DNA from: JAVBQJ01 sp045532655
GTDB lineage: Bacteria; Verrucomicrobiota; Lentisphaeria; Victivallales; Victivallaceae
DNA: 7,872 nucleotides
Assembly: GCA_045532655.1 (NCBI GenBank)
Contig: JAZSGI010000191.1
Span: 1-7,872, forward strand
Reading direction: 5' to 3'
Within the stretch, counting starts at the first letter, position 1; the number at the start of each line of letters is the position of its first letter. Of the stretch, positions 5,696 to 7,872 are shown one piece after another. The translations under genes and the position numbers were made by a program. The notes under the pieces are model-generated. The model made no database searches, was not told the origin of the DNA, and saw only the letters and a list, made by a program, of their open reading frames with translations.

Positions 5696-7872
5696 ATGAG
5701 CGACCTGGAAAATAGAGATTTTCTCATCGGTGTGGAAAATATTATGCACACCGCCTATCTTCAGTATTCCCTGAGTGTAAACGTGGGACGTGCGATCCCC
5801 GATGTGCGCGATGGTCTGAAGCCTGTAAACCGCCGTATCCTTTATGCCATGAAACGGGCCGGTTTTGTCAAGAACAAGGCATACGTCAAGTCCGCAAAGG
5901 TCATCGGCGAAGTCATCGGTAAATATCACCCCCACGGTGACTCTTCGGTTTACGATGCTCTTACCCGCCTTGTTCAGGACTTCTCCATGAATGTCCCGCT
6001 GGTGGAAGGACAGGGCAACTGGGGAAGTATCGACGGCGACTCCGCTGCGGCATACCGTTACACCGAGTGCCGTCTGGAGCGTATCGCAGAGGAAATGCTT
6101 GCCGATATGGGCAAGGATACAGTCGATATGACTCCCAACTTTGACGAAACAGAACTGGAACCGTCTGTACTGCCTGCCAAATTCCCGCAGCTCCTTGTTA
6201 ACGGGGCAACCGGTATCGGGGTGGGTATGGCAACTTATATCCCGCCGCACAACCTGGGCGAAGTCATTGATGCCGCTCTGGTGCTTTTGGAAAATCCCGA
6301 TGCTGAACTCGTCGATCTGATGGAAAAATTGCCCGGCCCGGATTTCCCCACTGCCGGTATCATCAGAGGCATATCCGGTATCCGTCAATTCTATCAGACA
6401 GGTCGCGGCTCATTCAAGGTGCGTGCCAAGGCTGAGATCGAAGAGGTCAACGGCAGGGAACAGATCATCGTTACCGAGATACCTTATATGGTAAATAAGG
6501 AACAGATGGTCAAAAAAATCGCAGATCTGGTCACAGAAAAACGTATTACAGGTATTTCCGGACTGCGGGACGAATCCAGTAAACGTACCGGTATACGCAT
6601 CGTTATTGATATCAAGCGCGGGGCAATGGGGTCTGTGGTGCTCAATCAGCTTTATTCCCATACCCAGATGGAAAACTCCTACGGCTGCATAATGCTGGTT
6701 GTCGACCACAACCGTCCCAGAGTGATGAATCTCAAAGGTGTTCTTGAAGCATATATTGATCACCGTCTGGAAGTCGTCACCCGCCGTACTGTTTATGACT
6801 TGAAAAAAGCCGAGGCACGCGCCCATATCCTTGAAGGATTCATTATCATTCAGGATCATATTGAAGAGGTTATTCAGCTTATCCGGGCATCCGAGGGGCG
6901 TCCTGAAGCTGTTGAGATCCTGCGTGAACACTTTGCTCTCTCTGTACCGCAGGCGGAAGCTGTTGTGGATATGCGCTTGCACCAGCTCTCCAAAATGGGC
7001 AGGGAAGCTGTTGAAAATGAATTGGCTGAACTCAGAAGCCAGATCGATTACTTCCGTCAGCTCCTTGCCAACCGCTCCCTCCGTCTGGGGGTTGTCAGGG
7101 ACGAGCTTATTGAGGTGCGTGACGCTTACGGCTATGCCCGCCGCAGCGAGATAACCCACGATGAATCCGATCTCAACATGGCGGATCTTATTCCACGCCA
7201 CAGCTGTGTCATTACTGTTTCCAACACCGGTTACATCAAACGTGTCCCGGCAGATACATACCGCACCCAGCACCGTGGCGGCAAAGGTATTATCGGTATG
7301 GAAACCAAAAACGAGGATTATGTTGAACATATCTTCAATGCCGACAGCCATGATGTGATCTTCTTTATTACCGACAGGGGATTCATGTATAACCTCAACG
7401 TTTATGAGATCCCCGAGGGCAACCGTACCGGAAAAGGACGTGCCATCAACAATATGATACGTATTGAAGCCGGTGAAAAGATCCGTGCCATGCTCACTGT
7501 TTCGCCGGATGATTTCGAGGATATGGGCAAGTATATCTTTATGGCGACACGCAAAGGTATCGTCAAGAAAACTGAACTTGCCGCATTCAAGAACCTCCGC
7601 CGGGTCGGTATCCGTGCACTTGTTATTGAAGATGACGATGATCTTATCGGTGCCGCAATCACTTGCGATGGCGATGAAGTGGTGCTTTCCAGTCATCTCG
7701 GTCTTGCCTGCCGCTTCAGCCAGTGTGCCGAAGAGGTCAGACCCATGGGCCGTGCCGCAAGAGGTGTTACCGGTATGCGTTTCAAACTCGATGGCGATTA
7801 CCTTGTCGGTATGGCGATCATACGTGAACAGGTGGGCGAAGATGATGAAAATGCTTCCGGCGAGGGCGAGGA
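5696..7872 (+). CDS. gyrA: DNA gyrase subunit A (3' end beyond window)
   Basis: GyrA forms the A2B2 gyrase with GyrB, cutting and religating DNA to introduce negative supercoils using ATP. The frame is open for 725 codons to the window edge, and no stop is seen. Visible landmarks: VGRAIPDVRDGLKPVNRRILYAM (30-52); the quinolone-determining region GKYHPHGDSSVYD (75-87), with Ser83 and Asp87 as in quinolone-susceptible E. coli; QGNWGSIDGDSAAAYRYTE (106-124), with the catalytic Tyr122 after Arg121; NGATGIGVGMATYIPPHNLGE (169-189); and a coiled-coil/gate region to about 470. The C-terminal beta-pinwheel begins near 500 with a Gyr-box-like QHRGGKG (525-531), followed by EIPEGNRTGKGRAI (571-584) and EEVRPMGRAARGVTGM (679-694). 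The Gyr box and NRTGKGRAINN segment favour GyrA over ParC. Family length is usually 800-900 residues, so roughly the last 100 or more are missing. Arginine codons are mostly CGT/CGC, consistent with higher expression than the neighbouring cluster. Odd residues: Trp109, Tyr120, His526. Confidence 0.97.
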   Translation, partial: MSDLENRDFLIGVENIMHTAYLQYSLSVNVGRAIPDVRDGLKPVNRRILYAMKRAGFVKNKAYVKSAKVIGEVIGKYHPHGDSSVYDALTRLVQDFSMNVPLVEGQGNWGSIDGDSAAAYRYTECRLERIAEEMLADMGKDTVDMTPNFDETELEPSVLPAKFPQLLVNGATGIGVGMATYIPPHNLGEVIDAALVLLENPDAELVDLMEKLPGPDFPTAGIIRGISGIRQFYQTGRGSFKVRAKAEIEEVNGREQIIVTEIPYMVNKEQMVKKIADLVTEKRITGISGLRDESSKRTGIRIVIDIKRGAMGSVVLNQLYSHTQMENSYGCIMLVVDHNRPRVMNLKGVLEAYIDHRLEVVTRRTVYDLKKAEARAHILEGFIIIQDHIEEVIQLIRASEGRPEAVEILREHFALSVPQAEAVVDMRLHQLSKMGREAVENELAELRSQIDYFRQLLANRSLRLGVVRDELIEVRDAYGYARRSEITHDESDLNMADLIPRHSCVITVSNTGYIKRVPADTYRTQHRGGKGIIGMETKNEDYVEHIFNADSHDVIFFITDRGFMYNLNVYEIPEGNRTGKGRAINNMIRIEAGEKIRAMLTVSPDDFEDMGKYIFMATRKGIVKKTELAAFKNLRRVGIRALVIEDDDDLIGAAITCDGDEVVLSSHLGLACRFSQCAEEVRPMGRAARGVTGMRFKLDGDYLVGMAIIREQVGEDDENASGEGE

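Noticed and set aside
6410..7696. A long reading frame (about 430 codons) on the minus strand opposite gyrA, plus another at 5639-6388
   Set aside because: They mirror gyrA codon preferences, have no convincing ribosome binding site or recognisable domain, and lie opposite a highly conserved gene.
5696..7872. Identification as topoisomerase IV subunit ParC because of QGNWGS
   Set aside because: The GyrA-box-like QHRGGKG and the EIPEGNRTGKGRAI and RPMGRAARGV segments are GyrA features, and residue numbering matches E. coli GyrA.
1..7872. Frequent CCGG/GCCGGAA words as a dispersed repeat or recognition motif
   Set aside because: They occur within coding frames at varying phase and spacing with no conserved flanks, so they look like codon-composition effects.
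1..7872. CRISPR arrays, tRNA/rRNA genes, insertion sequences or phage parts
   Set aside because: I saw no spaced direct repeats, cloverleaf-like segments, terminal inverted repeats or transposase motifs, and almost all bases are in housekeeping genes.

Overview
The window holds an ordinary bacterial chromosome segment arranged as two divergent transcription units. A minus-strand cluster runs from about 5525 down to the left edge. The start of gyrA lies on the plus strand and runs off the right edge. The two N-terminal lipoprotein signals point to a Gram-negative (diderm) cell. Base composition is near 50% G+C by eye. The protein sequences are clearly bacterial but diverge at several usually conserved positions from the E. 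coli, Bacillus and Chlamydia homologues I can recall. A PVC-type lineage such as Lentisphaerota would fit, but that is a guess and not a demonstrated assignment.

Minus-strand cluster, in order of transcription: a TPR / coiled-coil / LysM lipoprotein (5475-4687); a small lipoprotein resembling the PqiC/YmbA transport-auxiliary family (4663-4124); a glutamine-dependent asparagine synthetase (4088-2100); the excinuclease subunit UvrB (2103-64); and, at the left edge, the first 13 codons of a further gene (39-1). Gaps are 23, 35, -4 (overlap) and 24 bases. I see no terminator between the genes, so one polycistronic message is likely. A TTGCCT-17 bp-TATATT promoter candidate lies just upstream of the first gene.

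Plus strand: gyrA starts at 5696 after a good Shine-Dalgarno sequence and a perfect TATAAT box in a very A+T-rich leader. Its 725 visible codons contain the whole breakage-reunion domain, with the catalytic tyrosine at residue 122, and a large part of the C-terminal DNA-wrapping domain.

The 220-base intergenic region (5476-5695) carries both promoter candidates and an A8-TC-T8 tract. The genes serve separate jobs: envelope, asparagine supply, nucleotide excision repair and DNA supercoiling. I found no mobile element, CRISPR array, RNA gene or toxin-like module, and no strong case for an undescribed system. The points most worth checking are the composition of the lipoprotein-asnB-uvrB cluster, lineage-specific substitutions in UvrB and GyrA, an insertion in the AsnB glutaminase domain, and the layout of the divergent control region.
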